Shown piece after piece: positions 8,469 to 17,411 of a stretch of 64,000 bases of DNA. The notes under the pieces are model-generated. The model saw nothing but the letters and a program-made list of their open reading frames with translations, made no database searches and was not told the origin of the DNA. Positions within the stretch are counted from its first letter, which is position 1; every line of letters begins with the position of its first letter. The position numbers were made by a program, and so were the translations under genes. This DNA is from Nitrosopumilus zosterae (lineage in GTDB: Archaea; Thermoproteota; Nitrososphaeria; Nitrososphaerales; Nitrosopumilaceae): NCBI RefSeq assembly GCF_025998175.1, contig NZ_AP026695.1:62001-126000 (forward strand), in the 5' to 3' direction.

Positions 8469-9533
8469 ATGAAGCAACGAAGAAAAAATCTTTTAAAATT
8501 TGCTCAAAAAATTGATTGTGATACACTAGTTACATTTGAGCCTGAAAATCTGTTCTATATGACTGGATTTTGGGGAGAAGCAATAGGATTACTAGAGAAA
8601 AATGGTAAAACCACGATAATTGCTCCAGAATTAGAAGTAGGTAGAGCACAAGAAGAATCTGAAGACTGTGATGTAATCACAGCAGAAAGAGGCACTGGTT
8701 TAATATCCTCTTTAATTCAAAAAATCAAAAAAAATCAAGTTTGTACTGATTGTCAGAATTATTCTGTTATGATGTCTCTTAAAAAATCCATTCCAAAAAT
8801 TACATCATCTACAGAACCATTTTATAATTCACGTATAATCAAAGACGAAAAAGAAATTCAAATTCTCAAAAAAGCATCTAAAATAATAGATGAAATGTTC
8901 AATCTATGCTCAAAAAAGATGAAAATAGGTCAAAAGGAATCCGAATTGCAAACAATTCTGATGACATATGCAATGGAACAAGAAATGTTTGACACTGGTT
9001 ACAAATCTACATTAAATCCTCTGATAATAGCTGGAGGTCCAAATGGTGCACTTCCTCATGCACAAGTAACACAAAGAAAATTCAAAAACGGCGATTTGAT
9101 AGTAACTGATCTTACTTTGCGATACAAAGGATATGTTTCTGATGCGACTAGAACATTTGCAATTGGAAAAATTTCACAACAAGCAAATGAAGCATATGAA
9201 ATTGTCAAGGAATCACAAAAACTTGGTATTAAAGCTGTAAAACCTAATGCATACTGTAAAGATGTTGATTTTGCTTGTAGACAATACATTGAAGAAAAAA
9301 ATTATGGTCAATACTTTATTCATTCTACTGGTCATGGAATTGGATTAGAAGTTCATGAGCTTCCAACAATTTCTTACAAAAGTGAAACAAAATTACAAAA
9401 GAATATGGCAATTACTGTTGAACCTGGAATCTATATTGCAAATAAATTCGGAATTCGTATAGAAGACTCATTGATAGTAAATGAAAAACCAATTGTAATG
9501 CATAAATTTACTAAAGATTTAGTACAGATTTGA
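8469..9533 (+). CDS. M24 family metallopeptidase (Xaa-Pro dipeptidase/aminopeptidase type)
   Basis: Dimetal peptidase cleaving N-terminal residues before proline, in the cytosol. An N-terminal creatinase-like domain (about 1-120) is followed by the pita-bread catalytic domain. Metal-ligand segments are visible: DLTLRYKGYVSDATRT (two aspartates), HSTGHGIGLEVHE (histidine), VEPGIYI (glutamate) and GIRIEDS (glutamate). 354 residues is typical for short PepQ-like enzymes. Proline specificity is by family resemblance. Divergent from the PP-loop gene. Confidence 0.9.
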   Translation: MKQRRKNLLKFAQKIDCDTLVTFEPENLFYMTGFWGEAIGLLEKNGKTTIIAPELEVGRAQEESEDCDVITAERGTGLISSLIQKIKKNQVCTDCQNYSVMMSLKKSIPKITSSTEPFYNSRIIKDEKEIQILKKASKIIDEMFNLCSKKMKIGQKESELQTILMTYAMEQEMFDTGYKSTLNPLIIAGGPNGALPHAQVTQRKFKNGDLIVTDLTLRYKGYVSDATRTFAIGKISQQANEAYEIVKESQKLGIKAVKPNAYCKDVDFACRQYIEEKNYGQYFIHSTGHGIGLEVHELPTISYKSETKLQKNMAITVEPGIYIANKFGIRIEDSLIVNEKPIVMHKFTKDLVQI

Positions 9534-9535
9534 GT

Positions 9536-10018
9536 CTAATCATAAAAATCTACTAAATCAATGATATGTTTTGAATCTTGATTGTTAGATGTAATTTTTC
9601 CTGAAATCTTATTTACATTCCAATCATAATTTAACTCACCTTTGTATGATTCAAAATCTAAGATAAAATGATATTCTTCATCATTTATTTTTGATACTGC
9701 TAATTCAACTATAGTTTTTTTATTATCAAAAATTTTTTCATCTGGATATTCTTCATTAATTCTATTTGTTATTGCCTCCATTACTGTTAATCCTGATTCA
9801 TTTGGTCCGTTGTAGTTCATCAATATATCAACAACCTGTTTTTGTTCCGATGTGAGTTCAGGAAATCTACTTTGAAGATCACTCTTTGTTAATTCGGGAA
9901 TGGCAAAGATTACAAAGATTGTAATAATTACAAGATAAATTGGTGCTCTTTTACGAAGAAATGATTTAAAATCATTCTTTTTTGGTTTTTCTTCTTTTTT
10001 CTTGTTATTTTTTACCAT
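9536..10018 (-). CDS. Membrane-anchored protein of unknown function
   Basis: 160 residues starting MVKNNKKKEEKPKK: a very basic N terminus, one hydrophobic segment (APIYLVIITIFVIFAIPELT, about residues 25-44), then an acidic extracytoplasmic domain. No family recognised. I choose ATG 10018 because AGGAAAAG lies a few bases before it and the upstream methyltransferase gene ends 15 bp earlier; an earlier in-frame start would overlap that gene. Last gene of the CoA operon, so co-transcription is likely but no role in CoA synthesis is implied. Confidence 0.7.
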   Translation of the reverse strand: MVKNNKKKEEKPKKNDFKSFLRKRAPIYLVIITIFVIFAIPELTKSDLQSRFPELTSEQKQVVDILMNYNGPNESGLTVMEAITNRINEEYPDEKIFDNKKTIVELAVSKINDEEYHFILDFESYKGELNYDWNVNKISGKITSNNQDSKHIIDLVDFYD

Positions 10019-10032
10019 TACTTTTCCTAAAT

Positions 10033-10878
10033 TCAGTGTTTTGCAGTTAAAATTAAAACTTGCCAAGGAAATAGAATTTTTCCATTTTTCTTTGTATATT
10101 GTAATGTCTTCTCTTTTACAACCTGTTTCAATTCTTTTCTTTTTGAATAATCTAATTCATTTAACTTCTCTTTTAGTGGTTTTGCAATGTATTTGATATA
10201 ATTATCCCAATAATCTGTAAATTTTCCAGGACTGTAATGAAAAATAAATTCTTTAACTGAAATTTCTGAGAATCCTGCCTTACTAATTTCTGTGCTTAAT
10301 GCAGATTTTGTGCCATATCTATCAAGATTTGGAGATCCTGGTGGAACATATTCAGGGATGAATTCTTTTACTGAATCTAAAATATTGCTAAAAAATGGAA
10401 CTTTATCTCCTCTACCATGAACGGATATTCCTATTTTTCCTGATTCTTTGAGGCTATTTTTCATATTTTTTAATGCTTTATCAGCATTTGGAAAGAAAAA
10501 CAATGCATATTGACATGTAATGATATCAAATTTCTTTGAAAAGTTAAAATTTTCCGCATCAATATTTAGAAAATCTACATTTGATTTTTTTCCACTCCAT
10601 TTTTCTGCAATTTTGATTGCAGTGCTTGAAGTATCTACACCTACTACATATCCTGAATTTCCTACTTTTTTTCTAATATTTTTTGTAACAACACCAGTTC
10701 CACATGCTATATCAAGTACTGAATCTCCTTTGTTAATTTCCACTAATTCTATTAATTTAGTTGTACTTTGGAATGGTCCTTTACTAACACTTGCCCATCT
10801 TTTATGGTAACGTGGTGCTACTTCGTTCCATACTGTAATGTTTCTTTTTTTGTACTCAAGTGATTTTAACAAAGACAA
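10033..10878 (-). CDS. Class I SAM-dependent methyltransferase
   Basis: Cytosolic methyltransferase of the UbiE-like Rossmann class. SAM-binding motif I is VLDIACGTGVVTKNI at about residues 54-68; later come VVGVDTSSTAI and FDIITCQYALFFF. 281 residues. The substrate is not evident; small molecule methylation is likely. The TTG start at 10878 lies 2 bp after the stop of the 57-aa gene, so translation is probably coupled in the CoA operon. Confidence 0.82.
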   Translation of the reverse strand: MSLLKSLEYKKRNITVWNEVAPRYHKRWASVSKGPFQSTTKLIELVEINKGDSVLDIACGTGVVTKNIRKKVGNSGYVVGVDTSSTAIKIAEKWSGKKSNVDFLNIDAENFNFSKKFDIITCQYALFFFPNADKALKNMKNSLKESGKIGISVHGRGDKVPFFSNILDSVKEFIPEYVPPGSPNLDRYGTKSALSTEISKAGFSEISVKEFIFHYSPGKFTDYWDNYIKYIAKPLKEKLNELDYSKRKELKQVVKEKTLQYTKKNGKILFPWQVLILTAKH

Positions 10879-10880
10879 CT

Positions 10881-11054
10881 TTAGATTAATTCCCTCAGAT
10901 CTGATTTTAATTTCCTTCCTGTCTCATGAAAATATCTATGTTCAATTATCTTTAGAGTTTCTGAAATTTTAAAATTATTTGCATATTTCTTTCCCTTTTT
11001 TTCTTCAAGTTCTTTATATTGTGATATTAATTTTTTAAGCTCAGAATTTTTCAT
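10881..11054 (-). CDS. 57-aa charged protein translationally coupled to coaBC
   Basis: Reads MKNSELKKLISQYKELEEKK and ends in TGRKLKSDLRELI: charged, helical, without signal peptide or membrane segment. The ATG overlaps the coaBC stop codon (ATGA), and the stop lies 2 bp before the methyltransferase start, so it fills the only gap in the operon precisely. No family recognised. The tight packing at both ends is the main evidence that it is a real gene. Confidence 0.7.
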   Translation of the reverse strand: MKNSELKKLISQYKELEEKKGKKYANNFKISETLKIIEHRYFHETGRKLKSDLRELI

Positions 11055-12307
11055 TTTAGTTTCTGTTCAATTTCTTTTCTAATTAATTTAACAATCTTTT
11101 CTTTTTGTTTCCAACCTGATGATTTTATTTTATTATTATCTATAATTAAGATCTGATTACGATCAGGGTTTTTTTGATATTTGCTACCAATATCATTTGC
11201 AATCATAATGTCTGCATTAACATCTTTCATCTTTTTTTGAGCTGATTTGATTAATGCACTTTTTGTTATATTAGATTCTGCTTTGAATCCAACCAACAGT
11301 GTATCTTTTTGCAATTTTTTTACTTGTTCAATTATTTTAGGCACTTTTTTGAGCCTGATTGTAAGGCATTTTTTATCACTTTTAATTTTGGATTTTGATA
11401 CACTTTCTGGAGTGTAGTCTGATGCAGCTGCCGCCATAATAACAACATCAAATTTTTTCTTTAATTCTTTTTTAGTTATATCAAACATCTCTTTACTTGT
11501 TGTAACGTTGATAACTTTTGCACCTTTAGAAGGTTTTTGATTTCCTGGTCCGTAAACAATAGTGACTTTTGCTCCAGCAGAAATCAATTCAGATGCTAAA
11601 AGAACTCCAGTTTTTCCTGAACTAATATTTGTAATTACTCTTACAGGATCAATGTATTCTAATGTAGGACCTGCAGTAATCAGTATTTTTTTATTTTTTA
11701 AAACTGATGAAAATCCAAATTTTTTCAACACTATCTCTAAAACATCCTCTGGTTCTGGTGCTTTTGCTTTTCCTTCAACCATTTGGGGATTAACGAATTG
11801 AATTTTATTTTTTAGAAATTCAATATTTTTCTTAACTGCCAAGTTATCATACATTGATTCATGCATTGCTAAACACATCAGAATTGGAATTTTGGATCCA
11901 AATCCTACAGTAAGCACTGTTGAAACTGGAGTATCATCAATTCCATTTGCAAGTTTACCAAGTGTATTTGCTGTTGCAGGATATACAATCACTAAATCTG
12001 ATTGTTTATAATCTGCTAATCTAATATGTTCTAATTCACCAGTAAGTTTTGTTATTACTTCATTTCCAGTAGCCCACTTAAAATAATCTGGTTGTATCAA
12101 TTTAGTTACCGCATTACTCGTAACACATGTTACATCAGCACCATGTCTCATTAGTAATCTTGCTAATTCAATTGCTTTGTATGCTGCAACACTACCTGCA
12201 ACACAAAGAACTATTTTTTTCCCTATAAGCTCAACACCTTTTGAAGTAACTATATCAAGTGATGGATGATCTTTTTTCTTTATTTTCTTAACTACCAATT
12301 TGCTCAC
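11051..12307 (-). CDS. coaBC: Bifunctional phosphopantothenoylcysteine synthetase/decarboxylase
   Basis: Makes 4'-phosphopantetheine from 4'-phosphopantothenate and cysteine in two steps. The N-terminal flavoprotein decarboxylase (CoaC) begins GKKIVLCVAGSVAAYKAIEL at about residue 29 and has the FMN-site AMHESMY. The C-terminal ligase (CoaB) begins KKILITAGPTLEYIDPVRVITN at about 204, with SSGKTG and the later nucleotide-site lysine segment. 418 residues is typical. GTG start at 12307, overlapping panB by 20 bp. The ~28-residue N-terminal extension is unusual; a later start is possible. Confidence 0.93.
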   Translation of the reverse strand: MSKLVVKKIKKKDHPSLDIVTSKGVELIGKKIVLCVAGSVAAYKAIELARLLMRHGADVTCVTSNAVTKLIQPDYFKWATGNEVITKLTGELEHIRLADYKQSDLVIVYPATANTLGKLANGIDDTPVSTVLTVGFGSKIPILMCLAMHESMYDNLAVKKNIEFLKNKIQFVNPQMVEGKAKAPEPEDVLEIVLKKFGFSSVLKNKKILITAGPTLEYIDPVRVITNISSGKTGVLLASELISAGAKVTIVYGPGNQKPSKGAKVINVTTSKEMFDITKKELKKKFDVVIMAAAASDYTPESVSKSKIKSDKKCLTIRLKKVPKIIEQVKKLQKDTLLVGFKAESNITKSALIKSAQKKMKDVNADIMIANDIGSKYQKNPDRNQILIIDNNKIKSSGWKQKEKIVKLIRKEIEQKLK

Positions 12308-13136
12308 GTAGTTTTTTTAACTCATCATCATCCATAGAAAACCAATTTTCTTCTGCAGGAAACGCTTCTGAATTTACATCTTTTTTGTAATCTTCAAGGG
12401 ATTTTACAATATCTTCAGACAAATTCATGTATCTTTTAGCAAATTTTGGTTTAATTTTATCATACATTCCAAGTAAATCTTGAACAACTAGAACTTGTCC
12501 ATCACAACCAACACCTGAACCAATTCCAATTATAGGAACACTGACTGTTTGAGATATTATCTCAGCTACTTCATGACTAACCATTTCTAATGCAATACTG
12601 AATACTCCTGCCCTTTCAAGCTTTTTTGCATCTTCTATTAACTTCATTGCAGATTCTTTAGTTTTACCTTGAACTTTGTATCCTTCTGAAAGCATTGTTG
12701 TTTGTGGCTGTAATCCAATGTGTCCCATTACTGGAATTCCAATGTCAACTATGGCATTGATTGTTTCAGTCATTATTGAACCACCTTCAAGCTTTACTGC
12801 ATCAGCTCCTGCTTTGATTAATTTTCCTGAATTATTAATCGCATCTTCTATACTAGATTGGTATGACATAAATGGTAAATCTGATATTAAGAGTGCATTT
12901 TTTCTTGCTCTGCTGACTGCTTCTGTAAACATACACATTTGATCCATTGTCACAGGAATTGTATTTTCATATCCTAACATTACCATTCCTGCACTATCTC
13001 CAACTAAGAGTACATCAATTCCTGCTTTATCACAGAGTGATGCTAAAGTGTAATCATAACTTGTAATGACAGAAATTTTTTTCTTTTCTTTTTTCATTTT
13101 TAAAATATCTAGTACTGATTTATGCAATCTTAGCAC
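12288..13136 (-). CDS. panB: 3-methyl-2-oxobutanoate hydroxymethyltransferase (ketopantoate synthase)
   Basis: Adds a hydroxymethyl group from methylene-tetrahydrofolate (or the archaeal equivalent) to 2-oxoisovalerate, making ketopantoate. Seen: VITSYDYTLASLCDKAGID, VGDSAGMVMLGYENTIPVT, LPFMSYQ, GADAVKLEGG, MGHIGLQPQT and IGIGSGVGCDGQVLV. 282 residues fits PanB. GTG start at 13136 overlaps the phosphopantothenate synthetase gene by 17 bp; an in-frame ATG at 13097 (MKKEKKKIS) is an alternative. It is the third gene of the CoA operon. Confidence 0.94.
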   Translation of the reverse strand: MLRLHKSVLDILKMKKEKKKISVITSYDYTLASLCDKAGIDVLLVGDSAGMVMLGYENTIPVTMDQMCMFTEAVSRARKNALLISDLPFMSYQSSIEDAINNSGKLIKAGADAVKLEGGSIMTETINAIVDIGIPVMGHIGLQPQTTMLSEGYKVQGKTKESAMKLIEDAKKLERAGVFSIALEMVSHEVAEIISQTVSVPIIGIGSGVGCDGQVLVVQDLLGMYDKIKPKFAKRYMNLSEDIVKSLEDYKKDVNSEAFPAEENWFSMDDDELKKLREQIGS

Positions 13137-13884
13137 CTCTTGTTAGATTTTTTCTTATCTCAAGTATGTTTTCTGAAAGATTTTTTTTATTGTCAAAATC
13201 ATCCACTATTTTTCTAAGTGAACTGTGATTTTTTTTAGATAATTTCTTTGAGTCATATATTAGCAAATCAATTGCGCGTGTTACATTATCTACAATTGTA
13301 ATATTTGCAGTTTGGGAAGTTCTAGAAAGAGGATTTAGATCAAATGTAATGACTGTTTTTCCTGCTTTTCTTAGAGCTATTGTTCTATCTCCATCTTCTA
13401 ATGGTACTACTACAACATCTGCGACAAAAATTCCATTTTTATCAACTACTCTTCTTGCTGAATCAATCCTAGGTAATTTTGTAGATGTACTGATATTCGA
13501 ACCTAAAACCACCTTTGCACCTGATTTTTTGAGAATCTTGATGATTGCCTGTTTTCTGTTTTTGTTAGCATAAAACAGGTTTACCTCAAGTTTAGCCTTG
13601 GTTTGCTTTGATAATTTTACAATTTCTTTAGGGCACAATGCAGCTATATTCCCATTGATAGATATGACTGGTCTTTCTGCTAAAAGAATCTGAGCTGCAG
13701 CAGCTCTTATTGCCTTTTTTGCAGACTTTGTTGTTTTCTCGCCTAATAGATAATCAAAAGCTTCCCCTCTGCCTTGTGCTAGCAATCCTTCTTTTGCAAC
13801 TAAACCATTATCAAATCCTTTCACAAGTTTCTCTCTAATAAGTAATGATTTAGCTCTTGGATGTGATTTAGGAATTAGTGGCAT
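13120..13884 (-). CDS. 4-phosphopantoate-beta-alanine ligase (phosphopantothenate synthetase)
   Basis: Archaea-specific enzyme joining phosphopantoate and beta-alanine with ATP, replacing bacterial PanC/PanK together with pantoate kinase. Seen: IPKSHPRAKSLLIREKLVKG at the N terminus, GLVAKEGLLAQGRGEAFDYLLGE, RPVISINGNIAALCP, the variable middle, then DLNPLSRTSQTANITIVDNV. 254 residues matches the family. It lies 10 bp downstream of pantoate kinase, which makes its substrate. Confidence 0.93.
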   Translation of the reverse strand: MPLIPKSHPRAKSLLIREKLVKGFDNGLVAKEGLLAQGRGEAFDYLLGEKTTKSAKKAIRAAAAQILLAERPVISINGNIAALCPKEIVKLSKQTKAKLEVNLFYANKNRKQAIIKILKKSGAKVVLGSNISTSTKLPRIDSARRVVDKNGIFVADVVVVPLEDGDRTIALRKAGKTVITFDLNPLSRTSQTANITIVDNVTRAIDLLIYDSKKLSKKNHSSLRKIVDDFDNKKNLSENILEIRKNLTRGAKIA

Positions 13885-13894
13885 GTAATTTCAA

Positions 13895-14806
13895 TTAATT
13901 AAAAAGAACTCTAGCTCCTTGATCATCTAATTCTGATTTTATTATTGAACCATCAGAATATTTATGTAAAATTTCTAAAACATCATTTTCTTTCTCTTTT
14001 GAAATCATTGTAAAAACTGTTTCACCAAACAATGCAATTCCACATTTGATATTCTTTTGTGATAATTCATCAACCAATTTTTGCATTCTTGGTGTCATAA
14101 CATCTACATATTTTGCAAATTCTAAAGACATATCTTGAAAATGTTCATAATTTTTTGATTCTAATAACTTTTTTACCATTTTTCCACCCATGCCATTAAT
14201 CTGTGATAAACGCTCTCTGATGAACTTATTTGTAGAAATTGGAGAGAAACATATCATTAATATAGTAATTTTATCTGTCAAAATTTTTTCAACACTTCCA
14301 ATTCCAGGAGCACCTGGTTTAACACGAATTTCAAATCCACCATGATATGAAGCCAAAACATCTCCTAGTCCTGTTTTACAATTTAACTCTGCGTTATGTG
14401 CAATTTGTCCAATTCTTGTTTTATCCAATTTAGTATCAAGAGCTTGATCTAGCGCATAAGATAACGATAAAGCAACAGCACTACTAGAACCTAAACCATA
14501 TCCAACTGGAATCAAAATTTCATGTTCAATGTCAAAAAATGTATCTGAAAATTCTCCAAGCTTTAAAAATTCATTTAAAACATATTCTGATACATCTGTT
14601 TTATCTGATTGATATCCTTTTGTTGTAATATGAAAATTTGATTGCTGATTATTTTTTGTATTAATTTTTACTTTTGTAGTTACACCATGTTTAATTGAAA
14701 ATCCAGCACCCATCGAACCTAAATTTTCTAAATTATTTTGAGAGTCCTCTAAATGAGCTTTGAAAAAACCTGTAATATGAGCAGGACAAAATGCCTTAGC
14801 TTCCAT
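13895..14806 (-). CDS. Pantoate kinase (GHMP family)
   Basis: Phosphorylates pantoate as the first step of the archaeal route to phosphopantothenate. GHMP-kinase features: AFCPAHITGFF near the N terminus, NLGSMGAGFSIKHG, the ATP-binding loop PVGYGLGSSSAVALSLSYAL, and GLGDVLASYHGGFEIR. 303 residues. The neighbouring synthetase gene distinguishes it from other GHMP kinases such as mevalonate kinase. First gene of the operon; TATA-like sequence lies in 14830-14860, shared with the divergent PhoU-type regulator. Confidence 0.92.
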   Translation of the reverse strand: MEAKAFCPAHITGFFKAHLEDSQNNLENLGSMGAGFSIKHGVTTKVKINTKNNQQSNFHITTKGYQSDKTDVSEYVLNEFLKLGEFSDTFFDIEHEILIPVGYGLGSSSAVALSLSYALDQALDTKLDKTRIGQIAHNAELNCKTGLGDVLASYHGGFEIRVKPGAPGIGSVEKILTDKITILMICFSPISTNKFIRERLSQINGMGGKMVKKLLESKNYEHFQDMSLEFAKYVDVMTPRMQKLVDELSQKNIKCGIALFGETVFTMISKEKENDVLEILHKYSDGSIIKSELDDQGARVLFN

Positions 14807-14871
14807 TGATCTCAGTTTAAATTTTACACAAAATATAAGAATATGGTTTAAATTAATTAAATTAGTATAAA

Positions 14872-15852
14872 TTGACTAAATTTATTCGACGCCTACAAAA
14901 AATTGGAAGTACCATCCTAGTGTCATTGCCAAAAGAATGGATTGATGCAAATAATCTCGATAAATCCAGTCAGGTTGAGATTGAAACTGGACATGATAGT
15001 ATTTCAATATCTCTAAACAAAGAATCACGTACAACAAAAGAACTAGTTATTTCATATCCATTACCAAAAGAGGAAAACATAGTAGCTGACATTACGGGTG
15101 CTTACCTTTTAGGATATGATGTATTCAAAATAAATTCCAAATCCAGCATACCGGGAGAAGATAGAGAAAAAATTCGTAATTCAATGAGAAGACTAGTAGG
15201 TATGGAAATCATTGAAGAGGATGCATCTCATATCAATATGCAATTTCTTTTAGATGCAACAACACTTGATCCAGAAAAAATTCTAAAGAGAATGAGTTCA
15301 ATTGCACTTGGAATGTATGATGACGCATCAAAAGGATTAATTTCAGATGATAAATCTAATTTAGAAACATTATCAAAACGTGATGTTGAAGTGAATCGAC
15401 AATATTTTTTGTTAGTTCGTTTAATTCGAAGTGCACTTGTTGATAAAAAATTAGCTAACGCATTTAATTTAGAAAATATTGATGTACTTGATTATAGGGT
15501 TGCAGCAAATCTTCTTGAGAATGCTGGTGATTCTATAGTTGAACTTTCAAATTTTATTTACAATTCAACTTTATCACAAGAGGATTCAAAAAAGATTTTT
15601 GATATGGTAAAAGATTTCAGTATACTTGCAGAAAAATCAATTGACGCATTTACAAAACCTGATAGACTTTTAGCAATTGAAGCAATATCATTACATAAAA
15701 AATATGAACAAAATTTAAGTAAATTAAGAATTGCATTAGGAAATAAAAAACAAATTCCAATTGAATTTCTTGATTTAGTCTATATGTATGAAAAAATTGC
15801 ACAGTCTTGGGCCGACGTTGCAGATCTTGTTAAACCAATCTATAATGAATGA
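14872..15852 (+). CDS. AbrB-PhoU fusion regulator (phosphate uptake regulator type)
   Basis: The N terminus (MTKFIRRLQKIGSTILVSLP, then KEWIDANNL) is an AbrB/SpoVT swapped-hairpin DNA-binding domain of about 45 residues. The rest is two all-helical PhoU-like repeats (about residues 110-320). 326 residues. Such fusions are thought to regulate phosphate uptake in archaea; no pst genes are adjacent, so the target is unknown. TTG start at 14872. Convergent with the NUDIX gene: the two stop codons are adjacent. Confidence 0.85.
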   Translation: MTKFIRRLQKIGSTILVSLPKEWIDANNLDKSSQVEIETGHDSISISLNKESRTTKELVISYPLPKEENIVADITGAYLLGYDVFKINSKSSIPGEDREKIRNSMRRLVGMEIIEEDASHINMQFLLDATTLDPEKILKRMSSIALGMYDDASKGLISDDKSNLETLSKRDVEVNRQYFLLVRLIRSALVDKKLANAFNLENIDVLDYRVAANLLENAGDSIVELSNFIYNSTLSQEDSKKIFDMVKDFSILAEKSIDAFTKPDRLLAIEAISLHKKYEQNLSKLRIALGNKKQIPIEFLDLVYMYEKIAQSWADVADLVKPIYNE

Positions 15853-16368
15853 TTAGTAAAGTTTCTTTTTGGCTGCATAAGTCAAAACCGCACATATTGT
15901 TTTTGAATCTTGAATTTTTCCAGATTTAATTAATTTCAATAGTTTCTTCAAATCCATTTTTGTAACTGACAAAATCTCATCTTCATCTAGTTTCAAATCT
16001 GCAATTTTCTTTAATCCTGAGGCTACAAAACAATGAATTACCTCTGTGTTATAACCTATAGATGGATAATATGTAATGAGAGAAGTCATCTTTTTTGCTC
16101 TATATCCAGTTTCTTCTTCTAATTCTCTGTAGGCACATTTTATTGGTTCTTCCTTTTTTTCTAAAGTTCCTGCAGGGATTTCTAATACGTATCCATGAGG
16201 AAATCTATGTTGTTTTACAAGAATAATCTTTCCATCATCATCAAAAGCAAGCATTGCAGCAGCTCCTCTATGTTCTATCATTTCACGTTTTACTTTCCTT
16301 CCTTCTATTTTACCATCATAAACACTAAGGCCTAAAATTTTTCCCTCATAGATCTTCTTTTTCTTCAT
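15853..16368 (-). CDS. NUDIX hydrolase, ADP-ribose pyrophosphatase-like
   Basis: Hydrolyses a nucleoside diphosphate linked to another moiety, most likely ADP-ribose. The NUDIX box is complete: [20 protein letters not shown] then TGY, preceded by LEIPA as in ADP-ribose pyrophosphatases. 171 residues fits that subfamily. It starts 25 bp downstream of the Lrp-type regulator and is probably in the same transcript. Confidence 0.88.
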   Translation of the reverse strand: MKKKKIYEGKILGLSVYDGKIEGRKVKREMIEHRGAAAMLAFDDDGKIILVKQHRFPHGYVLEIPAGTLEKKEEPIKCAYRELEEETGYRAKKMTSLITYYPSIGYNTEVIHCFVASGLKKIADLKLDEDEILSVTKMDLKKLLKLIKSGKIQDSKTICAVLTYAAKKKLY

Positions 16369-16393
16369 CTAAAATCTTAGAAATTGTTATTAT

Positions 16394-17296
16394 TTAATTC
16401 GTTTGATAAGTTAGATGTAATTTTGATGATTTCTTAAAATCTTTAATAGCTTTTTCTAACCATTTGATATGAAATGAAATTTTCTTGGGAATAAACAAAT
16501 CTGCTGATTTTACATTCTTAACAGTTCTAACTTTTTGTGTTATTTCATCCATTTTGAAAATATTGTCACTATACATAAACAAAACTATTTGATTTTTGGC
16601 AATAAATGGAATCTGTAAATATGATTTTGAAAATATTCTGTTCATATTTTCTATTGTTTCTTTAAGATCCCCATCTATCCAAGTTAATATGGCATGAGGA
16701 ATATATCTTTCAATTTTTTTTGGATCATAAATCACTGTAAACTGAACTCCATCATTTTCTTGTAGTTTTTCAATGCATCTGGTAATTGTTTTTGTGGACA
16801 TGTTTGTCTTTTCTGCAATTGTTTCAATTTTTGCTATGGGGTTTTTGATTAATTTATCTAGTATTTCTAAATCTGTTTTAGTAAGATTTGAATTAAATCC
16901 AGGATTCTCTGCTTCAAAAATAGACAAAACTCTAACATCTTTCATCAATTTACTTGCAAGTTGAATTTTTTGCTCCATGTTATCTTTTACAACAATACTA
17001 CAAACAGTAATTCCACCTACACATGGAACCACAAAAAATGGTTCCCCTACAAGGACTATCTGATCTAAAATTTCATTAATATCTTCACCTGATACTACAA
17101 AATACAAAACACCATATCCCAAAACAGGAGGTTCAACTTTAATGAAAAATTCTTCAATAATTTTCATTTCTTCCATTTTTCGAATTCTTGCACGCACTGC
17201 TCCTCCAGAAATCCCTAATTCCATCCCAATTTGTCTATCTGACTCTCTACAATTATTCAATAATCTGCTTAAAATTTTCATATCTAAATTGTCCAT
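16394..17296 (-). CDS. Lrp/AsnC-type regulator with two HTH domains
   Basis: DNA-binding protein of 300 residues. First HTH at residues 1-55 (MDNLDMKILSRLLNNCRESD, IGMELGISGGAVRARIRKME), then a ligand/oligomerisation-like domain, then a second HTH at about 140-190 (LTKTDLEILDKLIKNPIAKI, MSTKTITRCIEKLQE) and another partner domain. The duplication makes it about twice the length of usual Lrp proteins. Ligand and targets are unknown; it is divergent from the MacB-like ABC operon and a 9-bp direct repeat lies between. Confidence 0.85.
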   Translation of the reverse strand: MDNLDMKILSRLLNNCRESDRQIGMELGISGGAVRARIRKMEEMKIIEEFFIKVEPPVLGYGVLYFVVSGEDINEILDQIVLVGEPFFVVPCVGGITVCSIVVKDNMEQKIQLASKLMKDVRVLSIFEAENPGFNSNLTKTDLEILDKLIKNPIAKIETIAEKTNMSTKTITRCIEKLQENDGVQFTVIYDPKKIERYIPHAILTWIDGDLKETIENMNRIFSKSYLQIPFIAKNQIVLFMYSDNIFKMDEITQKVRTVKNVKSADLFIPKKISFHIKWLEKAIKDFKKSSKLHLTYQTN

Positions 17297-17306
17297 TATA
17301 TCACCT

Positions 17307-17336
17307 AAACCAACTCAATAAAATAAAAAACCAACT
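17307..17336. repeat. 9-bp direct repeat spaced by two helical turns, possible operator
   Basis: AAACCAACT occurs at 17307-17315 and again at 17328-17336, 21 bp apart start to start, in the 115-bp gap between the Lrp-type regulator and the ABC permease gene. Same-face tandem sites are common for Lrp proteins, so this may be an autoregulatory site. AT-rich flanks include several TATA-like stretches. Confidence 0.3.
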
Positions 17337-17411
17337 AATATGATATAAAACTGTCTATTTTGTTAGCAGATATATCAAATATATTAAATATTAGACTATT
17401 TCATAATTTTT

